From positions 1-64,000 of the forward strand of contig NZ_QQSY01000004.1 in the NCBI RefSeq assembly GCF_003351225.1: a DNA stretch of 64,000 bases. Reading direction: 5' to 3'. A program made the position numbers and the translations under genes. Numbering within the stretch: position 1 is the stretch's first letter; every line of letters starts with the position of its first letter. Below are positions 27,998-35,971 of this stretch, in pieces. The DNA is from Dyella solisilvae. GTDB lineage: Bacteria > Pseudomonadota > Gammaproteobacteria > Xanthomonadales > Rhodanobacteraceae. The notes beneath the pieces were generated by a model. It ran no database searches and had not been told where the DNA came from. It was given only the letters and a program-made list of their open reading frames with translations.

Positions 27998-28321
27998 ATG
28001 TCGAACAAGCGAATTTTTGGGCTTACGGTTGCCCTCGTGTTGTCGTCTTGTGCGTCAATGAACCCCTATACGGAGGCAAGCAAACAGATGCTTCAGCACC
28101 ATGAGGCCACTTTTTGCTGGGCTCCAGAAAGTGCAAAAAAAGGGGTTGAATCTTGCGACAACGATGCGGCATCTCCGGCATTCAATGAATGCTTAGAGGA
28201 GCTTCGACCTACTGGGCACTGGTGGTATCCCGGCGTAAAAACCGCCGACGCCGATCTCGCGACTTGCATGGAGGAAGAGGGGTGGCAACGCCTGCCTATT
28301 TCACGTGCAGTTTATAGATGA
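27998..28321 (+). CDS. small lipoprotein of unknown function
   Basis: A 107-residue protein with a short lipoprotein signal: basic start MSNKR, hydrophobic core and lipobox LSSC (Cys at about residue 18). The mature part has several conserved-looking Cys (FCWAP, ESCDND, ECLEE, ATCMEEEGW) spaced as for disulfides, and GHWWYPG. The C-terminal C-M-x-x-x-G-W is like that in small lipoproteins of unknown role in the Xanthomonadales. GGAG is 12 bases upstream of the ATG, a long spacing, so the start is only probable. Confidence 0.65.
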   Translation: MSNKRIFGLTVALVLSSCASMNPYTEASKQMLQHHEATFCWAPESAKKGVESCDNDAASPAFNECLEELRPTGHWWYPGVKTADADLATCMEEEGWQRLPISRAVYR

Positions 28322-28573
28322 AGTCGCTAGACGAAGTTAATCAACACTATGCACATAGTAGCTAAAGACGACGACCGTCCACACACCTGACATTGCAAAC
28401 GAGGAAGGACGACGGATGTCGAACTCTGGACAGAACATTTCCGGAGGCCGGCGCGAATATTCGCTCTTTGCTGTTGCTGGCGATTAGCTATGCCCTGCAT
28501 AGCCTCATGCACGTCTCAGTCGCCACCCACGACGGGGTTTCCCACTACGACTTTCGGCCTTGCCCGTGAGTGA

Positions 28574-28777
28574 GCGGGCGGGAAGACGTGCCCGATTGTT
28601 GATGACCTGGACAGTAAGCCATGCAGCTCCATCAAGCTTGGCGGGCACGACTGGAATTACAAGACCGGCAAACCCGCCTTATTTGCACCTGGGCAACACG
28701 TCATCGAATGCAGTTCGAAACTTGCAGTCAGCAAGCCTGTCGGCCACATCTACAGGATCAGATACAACCATCGATAA
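28574..28777 (+). pseudogene. unrecognised gene fragment (C-terminal part)
   Basis: An open stretch of 67 codons with no start codon reads like a genuine protein end: KTCPIVDDLDSKPCSSIK, GHDWNYKTGKPALFAPGQH, VIECSSKL and HIYRIRYNHR. Just upstream, in another frame, 28452-28566 gives a signal-peptide-like RSLLLLAISYALHSLMHVSVA. The two may be halves of one small exported protein broken by a frameshift. No family is recognised. Confidence 0.35.
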
Positions 28778-28789
28778 CCATACCTCATG

Positions 28790-28813
28790 GTCCGCTTCCT
28801 ACTCGGAGCGGCC
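28790..28813. repeat. degenerate copy of the GTCCGCT palindromic repeat
   Basis: GTCCGCTTCC and CGGAGCGGCC arms flank a TACT centre, as in the copy at 3551 with a few changes. Confidence 0.45.
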
Positions 28814-28905
28814 ATAAGGGTGTGGTGCCGATCGAGTTCTGAGCTGTCGCGATGCGTGACATTGGCCCGTGGTCTACTGCCCCCCATGAATTAGAGGGGT
28901 TGGCC

Positions 28906-29337
28906 ATGAGGCTAATTCTAAGTAGCGTCTGTCAAGACATCGTACGACTCCACAGGCACCCCAGGGCGTGCGAATGCGGTAAGTGCTGGGGCTACTATCT
29001 CGAAGACGGTCTCAGGGCAGTCATTGGTGGTCCAGCGATCCCGCTTGGGTTTAGGAATGACGAGTTTGTAATGGCGCTGAGATCCCGCCCAATCGAGGGA
29101 ATGGGTTCCCGTTTTGCCGCATTTGTAATCCCGCACATATGCGATACGGTCACGGTCGAAACCAAGCGCATTCGCACGAGCGCGACCGATCCACTGCGCA
29201 TTGCGACGATTGATGCGCCAAATGGCGGCGCCATTGGCATCACGTTTGCGCCGGGGAAGCGGCAGCCGACCACGCCCGAGCCGCGACCGTGCGTGGCCAT
29301 GGATCGCGCATCGGGATCGGTCAGCGAGAGCTGTTGA
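28906..29337 (+). CDS. conserved hypothetical protein with a run-on C-terminus
   Basis: The first 85 codons (MRLILSSVCQDIVRLHRHP, CECGKCWGYY, AVIGGPAIPLGF, FAAFVIPHICDTVTVE) have the look of a real small soluble protein of a family I have seen only as hypothetical, with a CxCGKCWG zinc-like motif. GAGGGG precedes the ATG at 28906. After residue 88 the frame runs into a fragment of a dual-specificity phosphatase and then the antisense of transposase debris up to 29337, so the true C-terminus is lost or was just after residue 85-90. Treat the annotated end as artificial. Confidence 0.5.
   Translation: MRLILSSVCQDIVRLHRHPRACECGKCWGYYLEDGLRAVIGGPAIPLGFRNDEFVMALRSRPIEGMGSRFAAFVIPHICDTVTVETKRIRTSATDPLRIATIDAPNGGAIGITFAPGKRQPTTPEPRPCVAMDRASGSVSESC
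29170..29274 (+). pseudogene. N-terminal fragment of a dual-specificity phosphatase-like gene
   Basis: The translation RTSATDPLRIATIDAPNGG followed by AIGITFAPGKRQ matches the conserved N-terminus of bacterial CDKN3-type dual-specificity phosphatases, which begin M-R-T-S. The Met is replaced and the HCxxGxxR catalytic part is absent. By chance it is in frame with the hypothetical gene before it. Confidence 0.45.
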
Positions 29338-29480
29338 TCCGGCGCTTGCCGCGTGCGCTCGCCTAATCCTTCGAGCTGCTGCATCTGCTCACGTACCGTG
29401 GCGAGCTTCTGCGTGAGGTGCGCCACGCGCGCTTCCGGTACAGAGACCGCCCGGCCAGCACGCAGCTCGCAGGGGATCTA
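29275..29480 (-). pseudogene. internal fragment of an IS1182/IS5-type transposase
   Basis: On the minus strand the frame gives RVAHLTQKLATVREQMQQLE and then QQLSLTDPDARSMATHGRG, a stretch typical of the region before the DDE core of IS1182-like transposases (the LTDPDAR-M motif). Both ends are cut. No terminal repeats were found. Confidence 0.5.
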
Positions 29481-29533
29481 GGTTGAAAATTATCGGGGAC
29501 GTCTTGGGGACCTAATCCGGCTCGGGCTCCAAG

Positions 29534-29559
29534 GGTCGCTATCGACCCAGAGCGGACAT
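29534..29559. repeat. degenerate copy of the GTCCGCT palindromic repeat
   Basis: The right arm AGCGGACAT (29551-29559) and the centre CGACCCAG are kept; the left arm reads GGTCGCTAT. Its first bases, GTCGCTATCGA, recur exactly upstream of ssb at 35295. Confidence 0.45.
29535..29545. repeat. left copy of an 11-bp direct repeat flanking the recombinase module
   Basis: GTCGCTATCGA occurs here and again at 35295-35305 in the same orientation. The two copies enclose the GTATGC array, the three recombinase genes and the accessory gene. A possible attachment core; short enough to be chance. Confidence 0.35.
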
Positions 29560-29562
29560 GCG

Positions 29563-29700
29563 ACATGCATCACGGGCATACGCGGTATGCAGTGAGTATG
29601 CAGTGAGTATGCAGTGAGTATGCAGCTAGTATGCAGCGAGTATGCAGCGAGTATGCAGCGCGGACATACGCGGTATGCGGCGCGCGCATGCGTCGTATGC
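29563..29700. repeat. GTATGC array on an 11-bp register with three interspersed palindromes
   Basis: GTATGC occurs at 29585, 29596, 29607, 29618, 29629, 29640, 29651, 29673 and 29695: every start is 29585 plus a multiple of 11. The first seven form a tandem array of an 11-bp unit GTATGCAGYGA. The first, eighth and ninth are also right arms of palindromes: GCATACGCGGTATGC (29576-29590), ACATACGCGGTATGC (29664-29678) and GCATGCGTCGTATGC (29686-29700). A weaker ACATGC at 29563 is in phase. One helical turn between sites suggests a protein-binding array on one DNA face. It precedes the recombinase operon by about 290 bases. Confidence 0.85.
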
Positions 29701-29989
29701 CTGCCGTGCACTCCGAAATGTCACTTGACGCAAAGCATTTGCGGGGCATATTAAGCGCATTCGCCTTTCTGAAGGGTCTAATGCGCTCGATGCATTGGGA
29801 GCAGAGGCGGCCCAATTCTTTCGATTAGCACTTGGCAGTGCCGGCCATGGTGGCGCCGTCTTTCGAACCACCTCGTGCAGCTGATTCAAAGCATCATTGT
29901 CGCGTGCGCAACTCACGGTGCTGATCGACGCGCGATGGACCTCTCAGTGCTCTGTGTGTGATCAAAAAATGTTCGCAGAAGCGGGGACG
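29701..29989. other. leader region of the recombinase operon
   Basis: No gene is supported. The recombinase frame is open from a TTG at 29897 but has no ribosome binding site there. No clear promoter could be assigned by eye. Confidence 0.35.
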
Positions 29990-31093
29990 ATGATGAAGAC
30001 TCGTTTTCTCTCGATGGTCGAGATTGGTGGCCGAATTTGCGAGCGATTCCCGTTGATCGTGTCTGACAATGGAGAGGCGGTTATCGATGTTATGCGCTAC
30101 ATGTTGTGCCTGTTCAATGAGGGCAATTCCTATCGATCTCTGGAGACGTACTCTGGACACTTGCGCGACTTCTTTGCGCAGTTGGCGGTCGATGGGCTTA
30201 CACCTTCTTTGATGACGGTGGACTATTTGAATGGCTATAAGGAAGCCATCGGGAAGAGAGCCTCAACCCAATACGCAGCGCAGGTCCTGAGGACAGTGTT
30301 GAGCTTCCTGTTATGGATGGAAGAACAAAAGCTGTTCAGAGGGATAATTGGGGAAGACTGCCGGTGTGCCATAACAATAAAGCGGGCCCCGGGTGGGGCT
30401 ATCCAGCATGCCCTGACCAAGGGGTCCGCATCTCCAAAGTCCAACCATTTCCCTTCCGACAAGGCCATCAGCGTCGTGAAGGCCAGAGGCCCGCGCGACT
30501 GCGATCTGGCGGACCGATACAAGCTTATGGTGGATTGGTGTCAAGTGAAGGGCTTGCGAGCTAAGGAAGTCTGTGGATTGTTACTGACAGAGGTGCCCGA
30601 CCTCGTAACCATTGAGCGTGCCATCAGTGATGGGCGTGCGCTTGAAATTACTTTGACGGTAACCAAGGGCAGTAAACCACGCATTATCGAGGTCCATCCG
30701 TTGCTTCTTGCGCGCACGAGAACCTGGATCAGCACCGCAAGGCGGTTAATCGTGCGAAGAGCAGGAGAAAGGGCCCGCGTGGCTGGATGGGTCTATCGGG
30801 AGCCGTCCCAGGTGTTCCTGTCCCACACTGGCGCAGCAGCACTGTCTCCCCGGGCTTTTTCGAATTCGGTTCGCGCTGCATTTCTATCTGCAGTGGCGGA
30901 TGGAGAACTCTCACTAGCAGATCGCACGTGGGCGCATGGTCTGCGCAAGGCGATGATCAATCGGGAGGTCAGAGCAAGAGGGCAGAAGGGAGCAAATCAA
31001 CGAGAACATGCGTTGCGCCATGAGACCGGCCATGGGTCCCTCGCTAGCCTCGGGCGTTACGTGGTGACTGAGCAATGGCCCGACGACGAGTAG
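29990..31093 (+). CDS. tyrosine recombinase, first of the trio
   Basis: About 367 residues. An N-terminal SAM-like core-binding region (YRSLETYSGHLRDFF) is followed by a complete catalytic domain: first Arg in KGLRAKEV (about residue 190), Lys in TKGSKPR, HGLR box in WAHGLRKAM, the second His in RHETGHGSLASL and the nucleophile Tyr in LGRYV close to the C-terminus. It should be able to cut and rejoin DNA. GGGGA lies a few bases upstream of tandem ATGs at 29990/29993; the frame is open upstream to a TTG at 29897. Its 3' end overlaps the next gene by 19 bases, a sign of coordinated translation. Confidence 0.85.
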   Translation: MMKTRFLSMVEIGGRICERFPLIVSDNGEAVIDVMRYMLCLFNEGNSYRSLETYSGHLRDFFAQLAVDGLTPSLMTVDYLNGYKEAIGKRASTQYAAQVLRTVLSFLLWMEEQKLFRGIIGEDCRCAITIKRAPGGAIQHALTKGSASPKSNHFPSDKAISVVKARGPRDCDLADRYKLMVDWCQVKGLRAKEVCGLLLTEVPDLVTIERAISDGRALEITLTVTKGSKPRIIEVHPLLLARTRTWISTARRLIVRRAGERARVAGWVYREPSQVFLSHTGAAALSPRAFSNSVRAAFLSAVADGELSLADRTWAHGLRKAMINREVRARGQKGANQREHALRHETGHGSLASLGRYVVTEQWPDDE

Positions 31094-32871
31094 AGCGATG
31101 CCCCGTAACTCCCATTGGGGAGTCGGCGCCGACGAAGACGGTCGTCGGACATGCTCCGCTGCGTCCTTGGTTGGGGCATTCCCATATCGATCTGACCTTC
31201 CTGCAGGACTTCCCCGAGGCTTCTGCCATCGTGAAATGCTTGCTTGACCTGCACGGTGGCAAGCGCTCGGCTCACGCACTTGCAAGCAGGGTCCAGCGGT
31301 ACCTCAGGTTCGTAGTCACAAAAGGCCTGGATCTGAGTGCCCAAAGCCTGACGGCATACCGCGATTCGCTGGATTCCGCCACAGATCTCGGAGGGCGGTC
31401 CAGGCAAGGCTACTACTCAATTGCTGCCAGCTTTGTCCGAGAACTTGGCGAACGAGGGATCGGTAAAGTCGAAAAGCTACCATTGGGCTTCCGTGACATC
31501 GCACATTCGCCGTACCCCACATTTACCGAGCTCGCCTCCAACTGGGATCACCTCAAGAAGAATCCTGAGTACGAAGCTCGCCTCGAATTACACAAGGCGC
31601 GGAATCTCGACAAGCTGAGCCGTGATGTCCTCGTAATCAGTGAATTGTGGATGGAAACGCTGGAGGATGCCGCCTGGGAGAGTGTGTGCATGCAGATAGA
31701 TGATTGGTCATTGGCGGAATCCGTAGTGGAGCGATCGCGACACGTGACCTATGCGGATTTGTGGGATCAGCAACCCTCAATCGAGGCGGCACTCGGACTT
31801 CTTTACCAAACTTTCGGCAGATTCATTCCAACGAGTCCCCAGTGGCCACCACGAATCGTCGACTATTGCAAGGGACGAGGATGGCCGCCTACCCGACTCA
31901 AGGGCGCTTTCTTTCCGACGATAAAGTCCCTCAGTGCCTTTCTGGTTCTTGCGTTGGCTAACGGGATTTTGGCTCCCAATGTGGACTCCGTCGCGCGATA
32001 CGCGTTTGTAGGTTGCGTGAGTCAATCGTCCGACAAGGACCAGGTGTTGGTCCGCTTGGGCAAATTTCGTGGCCATCCAATTGAACGACTCATCAACCCA
32101 AAGTCACGCGTGGTCGTTGCGCTGAAGGCCCTTGAGGCCACTGTCGTGAAAGCGTTGGATGACCTTGACAGGGTTCCTCCCAAGCTGAAGGAGGATGGAG
32201 GCGTTCCACTATTTCTACACTATTTTCCCGGGCGCGGTGGAAGTGAAGTACGCGTTGTCCCAAGGGACCACCCACCAGATATGGTGAGGAGATTCATCGC
32301 ATCCTCGTCGACAAAGTATCCGGTACTTCAGCCCTTGGTGTCGGGGCCGACGGGCGTCAATTTCCGCTGCACTCACTTGCTTTGTCAACGCCTTCGCGGA
32401 GGTTCCATTTTTGATATTCAAAGTGGCGCTAATCACCGAAACGTCTCGACGACGGTGGGCTACCTGGAACGCGTAGAGGTCGCGGCGACGGCCAGGATGG
32501 TGCAATTTTCCTTTCAGGCCTATCTGGTATCCGAGGCAAGGGCGGCGCGACTTCGCAGGCTGGGCAATGGGTTTCACTGTGATCCCTCTCAGGCGCCACG
32601 CGAGAATTGCCTGCGCATGGACCTTTGCAGCGGATGCAAAGGGCGAAAAATCGTCTTCATCGCGTCGAGAATTGTGGCTGAGTGGTTGGCATGGAAAAGC
32701 CACATTGAGTTGCACGAAGACTATCTCAGGCAGCATCGGCCCGAGCGGTGGTCCAAGGTCTGGTCCATAAGGTTGGTGGAGTATCGAGTGCTGCTCGCAG
32801 AGGTTCCGAAGCGAGTTCTCCGAGAGGCGGAGAAATTCGTCGGCTCAGTTGGTCTCTTGCCACTGGAGTGA
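31075..32871 (+). CDS. large tyrosine-recombinase-like protein, second of the trio
   Basis: A 598-residue protein. The C-terminal half resembles a tyrosine recombinase fold: FRCTHLLCQRLRGG, then SGANHRNVSTTVGYLE aligns with the HxxR...GHxxxxTTxxY part of the family. The Arg, second His and Tyr are present, but the His of the HxxR box is Val and no clear first Arg was found, so activity is doubtful. After the recombinase part comes a Cys cluster (HCDPSQAPRENCLRMDLCSGC, split here as two motifs: HCDP and CSGC) that looks zinc-binding. The long N-terminal region (about 400 residues) is unrecognised. It overlaps both neighbours. Confidence 0.75.
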   Translation: MARRRVERCPVTPIGESAPTKTVVGHAPLRPWLGHSHIDLTFLQDFPEASAIVKCLLDLHGGKRSAHALASRVQRYLRFVVTKGLDLSAQSLTAYRDSLDSATDLGGRSRQGYYSIAASFVRELGERGIGKVEKLPLGFRDIAHSPYPTFTELASNWDHLKKNPEYEARLELHKARNLDKLSRDVLVISELWMETLEDAAWESVCMQIDDWSLAESVVERSRHVTYADLWDQQPSIEAALGLLYQTFGRFIPTSPQWPPRIVDYCKGRGWPPTRLKGAFFPTIKSLSAFLVLALANGILAPNVDSVARYAFVGCVSQSSDKDQVLVRLGKFRGHPIERLINPKSRVVVALKALEATVVKALDDLDRVPPKLKEDGGVPLFLHYFPGRGGSEVRVVPRDHPPDMVRRFIASSSTKYPVLQPLVSGPTGVNFRCTHLLCQRLRGGSIFDIQSGANHRNVSTTVGYLERVEVAATARMVQFSFQAYLVSEARAARLRRLGNGFHCDPSQAPRENCLRMDLCSGCKGRKIVFIASRIVAEWLAWKSHIELHEDYLRQHRPERWSKVWSIRLVEYRVLLAEVPKRVLREAEKFVGSVGLLPLE

Positions 32872-32873
32872 AC

Positions 32874-34631
32874 GTGGGCACGTTGCGTCAAAGCCAGCAG
32901 TTGGTCACGCCAAAGGATCCAGCGCAGGGAACGTTGCTTCCATCTTGGCTTAGGGCGGAATCAACGCCGGAGTGCTGGCTCTTTCGGCCACTGGAAGGCG
33001 CCTATCCCCCGAGTCACTATACCGTCCGCTGGGTGCAATTGTCGGACACACCTGACATCGCGGGACGGATGGGCTACTGGACGGAGCTAGCGCAAAGAGC
33101 GGTGATAGCACGCGCTCAGTCGACCGATCAGCGAGCACTTCGTGTGACGTCGCTGGTCAACTTGGCCCGATCAATGCGGTCGTTCACCGACTGGCTTGGA
33201 CGAGAGCGATGCGTGTATAGCCTTAGCACGCTGACGAAGAGCGACGTGCGCGCGTATGAGGACTACATCGAGGCACTTGAAGTGACAGTCAGCGCTGCGG
33301 AAAGCCGGCTTTCAGCCATTTCGCTCCTGTGGGATTTACGCACGGAGCTAGGTGAGGCGATGAACTTTCGACCCTACGGTTCGCGAGGATCACTCAGAAA
33401 ATGCGCTCGGCGCATCGGGCGTGCAGATGGCCATACGCCAACGCTGAAACCCGAGTTCTTCTTCAAGCTACTTGACCACTCATTGGGTCTGGTTGCTGGT
33501 GGAGAGCGATGGGCGGAATTGGCGGATGCCTATCTGCAATGCAGATACTCCCAGACTGCGGCCAAACGCTTTTCGCGTCAGTTTGGAGTCGCTCCGAGGC
33601 AGCTCATCGCCCACTGCAGGATCCTGTACGGCGCTTGCGTGGTCGTCATGTTTTCCCTGCTTGGGCATCGCATTCATGAGCTGACACTTCTTTCGATTGC
33701 CAACGTAAGAGAGATGGAGGTCACCGACTCAAAATCGATCCGTGGACGTGTGACAAAGAGCTCGAACGGTTCGGGAGGCACAAAGACAGCCTCATCGGCA
33801 CCGGCCGAGTTGAAAGCTGCGCTGAGGTTGGCTGCGCGTTTGGCAGGCGTGAGCTTCGACGAAGAGGGAAGCTTCTTCAGACCAATTCTTCTTGACCGAA
33901 ACTTACAAGTGAAGCATCGGAAGTCCTTGGACGCTCACAAGGTCTACCGACTTATGGATCAAGTGGCGAGGTCCGATGGTATTCCCATTCGAACTCGTCC
34001 GCACATGTTCAGACGTGCGTACAGCATGATCTTTGTCTGGCGCTACGAGTTCGGAGACCTTGCCTATCTGCGCGAATTCCTTCACCACAACGACTTGCGC
34101 CATACCGTCACCTATACGCAGGGTGATGATGTTAGGGAGTTCCTATCAGAGGCGGAGCGAGATCTCTCAATGTCGATTATGGAGCGCGCGCTTCATGGTG
34201 GGGAGGTATTTGTGGGAGGGTTCGGTGTGGTGCTTAATCGAGTCGCGCGTCGGTTGCAATCTATGACAGTCGCGCTGCGGCCCGACCAGGTTTCGGAGTG
34301 GATTAATGCGCAGCACGAGCAGGGCAAGTTGACGATTCGTCCGGCCCCGCACGGTTATTGCGTGATTGTCGGCGATAGAGGCAAGCGTGCCGCCTGCTCC
34401 ACGGATGGAAAGACCCCGAATTACGCGAATCGGGTCGATGCGCACTGTGTCCGATGCTTGAACTTCCTAACTCGCGAAAGCAGACGTTCCTACTGGGAGG
34501 AAAGCAAAGAGGCGCATTGGTCGGTATTCAAGACCGCAAAGGTGAAGGCTCTGAAGCAAGCCGCCAAGGCCGGATTTGAAATAGCGAAGCGGATGCTTAG
34601 GGCTTTATCCAGAGCGACTCATGGCAAGTAA
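32874..34631 (+). CDS. large tyrosine recombinase, third of the trio
   Basis: A 585-residue protein with the full catalytic set: Arg in LGHRIHELTLL, Lys in RVTKSSNGSGG, HMFR in RPHMFRRAYS, His in FLHHNDLRHTVTY and the Tyr of VTYTQ. The N-terminal half holds a core-binding domain; the C-terminal 100 residues carry Cys pairs (ACSTDG, HCVRC) and a Lys-rich helix, likely a DNA- or zinc-binding tail. GTG at 32874 is chosen for GGAG five bases upstream; a GTG at 32868 overlapping the previous stop is an alternative. The last 11 bases overlap the next gene. Confidence 0.85.
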   Translation: MGTLRQSQQLVTPKDPAQGTLLPSWLRAESTPECWLFRPLEGAYPPSHYTVRWVQLSDTPDIAGRMGYWTELAQRAVIARAQSTDQRALRVTSLVNLARSMRSFTDWLGRERCVYSLSTLTKSDVRAYEDYIEALEVTVSAAESRLSAISLLWDLRTELGEAMNFRPYGSRGSLRKCARRIGRADGHTPTLKPEFFFKLLDHSLGLVAGGERWAELADAYLQCRYSQTAAKRFSRQFGVAPRQLIAHCRILYGACVVVMFSLLGHRIHELTLLSIANVREMEVTDSKSIRGRVTKSSNGSGGTKTASSAPAELKAALRLAARLAGVSFDEEGSFFRPILLDRNLQVKHRKSLDAHKVYRLMDQVARSDGIPIRTRPHMFRRAYSMIFVWRYEFGDLAYLREFLHHNDLRHTVTYTQGDDVREFLSEAERDLSMSIMERALHGGEVFVGGFGVVLNRVARRLQSMTVALRPDQVSEWINAQHEQGKLTIRPAPHGYCVIVGDRGKRAACSTDGKTPNYANRVDAHCVRCLNFLTRESRRSYWEESKEAHWSVFKTAKVKALKQAAKAGFEIAKRMLRALSRATHGK

Positions 34632-35211
34632 TCGACACATCTCCATCGTCAACTCCGAGCGCTTTGAGTTTGCGATCTCGCAGGCGCTAAAGGTAATGCT
34701 GGCCGCTCGAGCACCCTTCAAAGTCATAGATGTGATAAAGGCTGCACGCTACGAAGATGGATCAACAGTAGGCGAAACAACTCTGTATGCCAAAAACTCG
34801 GACGGCGCATTCGTGCATGGAAAATTGCTTTCAAAGATCAAGGCAGCGAGCCTGAGCTCGCGCTCGAAACGTATTCCACGCGGTGCGCGACGCAAAACAC
34901 CGGTCTCCGGTGCGGCCCGCGAGTTATCTGGGGACGGCCCTCTCCAGCGGCAGCTCGTCGAGCAGGAGGTCGAGCTTCTCGGATTGCGTGCTGCTCTGGA
35001 TCAATTAGGGTTGGTGGTGCTGCGTCGCCAGATGGACCTCTATACGATACTGACGGCGATGAATCTCCTTACTAGAGGATCCGTGCTGGACATCCAGCGA
35101 TGGTTGCGAGAATTGGAGGCCGAGCTACCGTCCACAGTTGATATAGGCGAACTGAGGAGCACGGCCGCTGCGCTCGATGTGCAGTGCCGGGGGGTGATTC
35201 GCAAGGTGTGA
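34621..35211 (+). CDS. small accessory protein of the recombinase module
   Basis: A 196-residue soluble protein. The N-terminal 75 residues suggest a helix-turn-helix-like fold (FAISQALKVMLAARAPFKVIDVIKAARYEDGSTVGETTLYAKN), then a basic linker, and a long helical/coiled-coil part (LQRQLVEQEVELLGLRAALDQLGL). This is the layout of small third or fourth partners in recombinase-trio elements (Tn554 TnpC-like or GmtX-like). It starts inside the stop region of the previous gene. The assignment rests on position and fold pattern, not on a motif. Confidence 0.65.
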   Translation: MASNRHISIVNSERFEFAISQALKVMLAARAPFKVIDVIKAARYEDGSTVGETTLYAKNSDGAFVHGKLLSKIKAASLSSRSKRIPRGARRKTPVSGAARELSGDGPLQRQLVEQEVELLGLRAALDQLGLVVLRRQMDLYTILTAMNLLTRGSVLDIQRWLRELEAELPSTVDIGELRSTAAALDVQCRGVIRKV

Positions 35212-35294
35212 GACAGTGATTCAGTCTCATGAGTCCCGCGACTGCCTGAGCGAGTCCGCTGGTATGATAAAAATTGCCCAAGTCATTACCCATA

Positions 35295-35305
35295 GTCGCT
35301 ATCGA
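35295..35305. repeat. right copy of the 11-bp direct repeat, upstream of ssb
   Basis: GTCGCTATCGA is identical to 29535-29545. It lies 60 bases before the ssb start, so the module may have inserted in the ssb upstream region. Confidence 0.35.
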
Positions 35306-35364
35306 TAGTGCTTTGCTGGCATAAGATGGCTAATTAGTTGAATATAAAGAGGAAATAGACCTAT

Positions 35365-35934
35365 ATGTCCAGCAGGGGCGTGAACAAAGTCATCATCGTC
35401 GGCAATCTCGGAGCGGATCCGGAAACCCGCTACACCGGCAACGGCACGGCCATCACCAGCATCCGTATCGCCACCTCCGAGAACTGGACCGACAAGCAGA
35501 GCGGCGAGAAGCAGGAGCGCACCGAGTGGCATCGCGTGAAGCTGTTCGGCCGCCTCGCTGAAATCGCCGGCGAATACCTGAAGAAGGGTCGCCAGGTCTA
35601 CATCGAAGGCTCGCTGCGCACCGACAAGTACACCGACAAGGACGGCGTCGAGCGCTTCAGCACCGACATCATCGCCAATGAAATGCAGATGCTCGGCGGC
35701 GGCTCCGAAGGCGGCGCCGGTGGCGGCGGCGGTGGCAACTTCCAGCGCTCGCAGGGCGGCGGCCAGCAGCGCCAGGGTGGCGGTGGCGGCTACAGCGGCG
35801 GCCAGTCCCGCGGTGGCGGCGACAACTACGGTGGCGGCTCGCGCGGCGGCGACAACTACGGCAACCAGCAGCAGCGCCAGTCGGCGCCGCCGGTGCAGAA
35901 CAACAGCTTCGACGACGACGACATTCCGTTCTGA
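35365..35934 (+). CDS. ssb: single-stranded DNA-binding protein
   Basis: A 189-residue SSB: an OB-fold at residues 4-110 ([48 protein letters not shown]), a Gly/Gln/Arg-rich flexible linker, and the acidic tip DDDDIPF that binds partner proteins of replication and repair. The linker is typical of the Xanthomonadales. A GAGGAAA lies some 9-12 bases upstream of the ATG. A strong intrinsic terminator follows. It is the first clearly core gene to the right of the recombinase module. Confidence 0.97.
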   Translation: MSSRGVNKVIIVGNLGADPETRYTGNGTAITSIRIATSENWTDKQSGEKQERTEWHRVKLFGRLAEIAGEYLKKGRQVYIEGSLRTDKYTDKDGVERFSTDIIANEMQMLGGGSEGGAGGGGGGNFQRSQGGGQQRQGGGGGYSGGQSRGGGDNYGGGSRGGDNYGNQQQRQSAPPVQNNSFDDDDIPF

Positions 35935-35971
35935 GGTCTGTTCGCAACACGCGAAGCGTTATCCATGAAAG

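Noticed and set aside
29585-29663. CRISPR array
   Set aside because: The unit is only 11 bp with no unique spacers and no cas genes are near.
29490-29916. Overlapping minus-strand frames through the GTATGC array rich in AYSLHTHCI repeats
   Set aside because: They are the translation of the DNA repeat in three frames; none has a ribosome binding site or protein-like flanks.
35209-35229. TGAGAC/GTCTCA hairpin at the end of the recombinase operon as a terminator
   Set aside because: The stem is only 6 bp with a 9-base loop and no T-run; kept out of the features.
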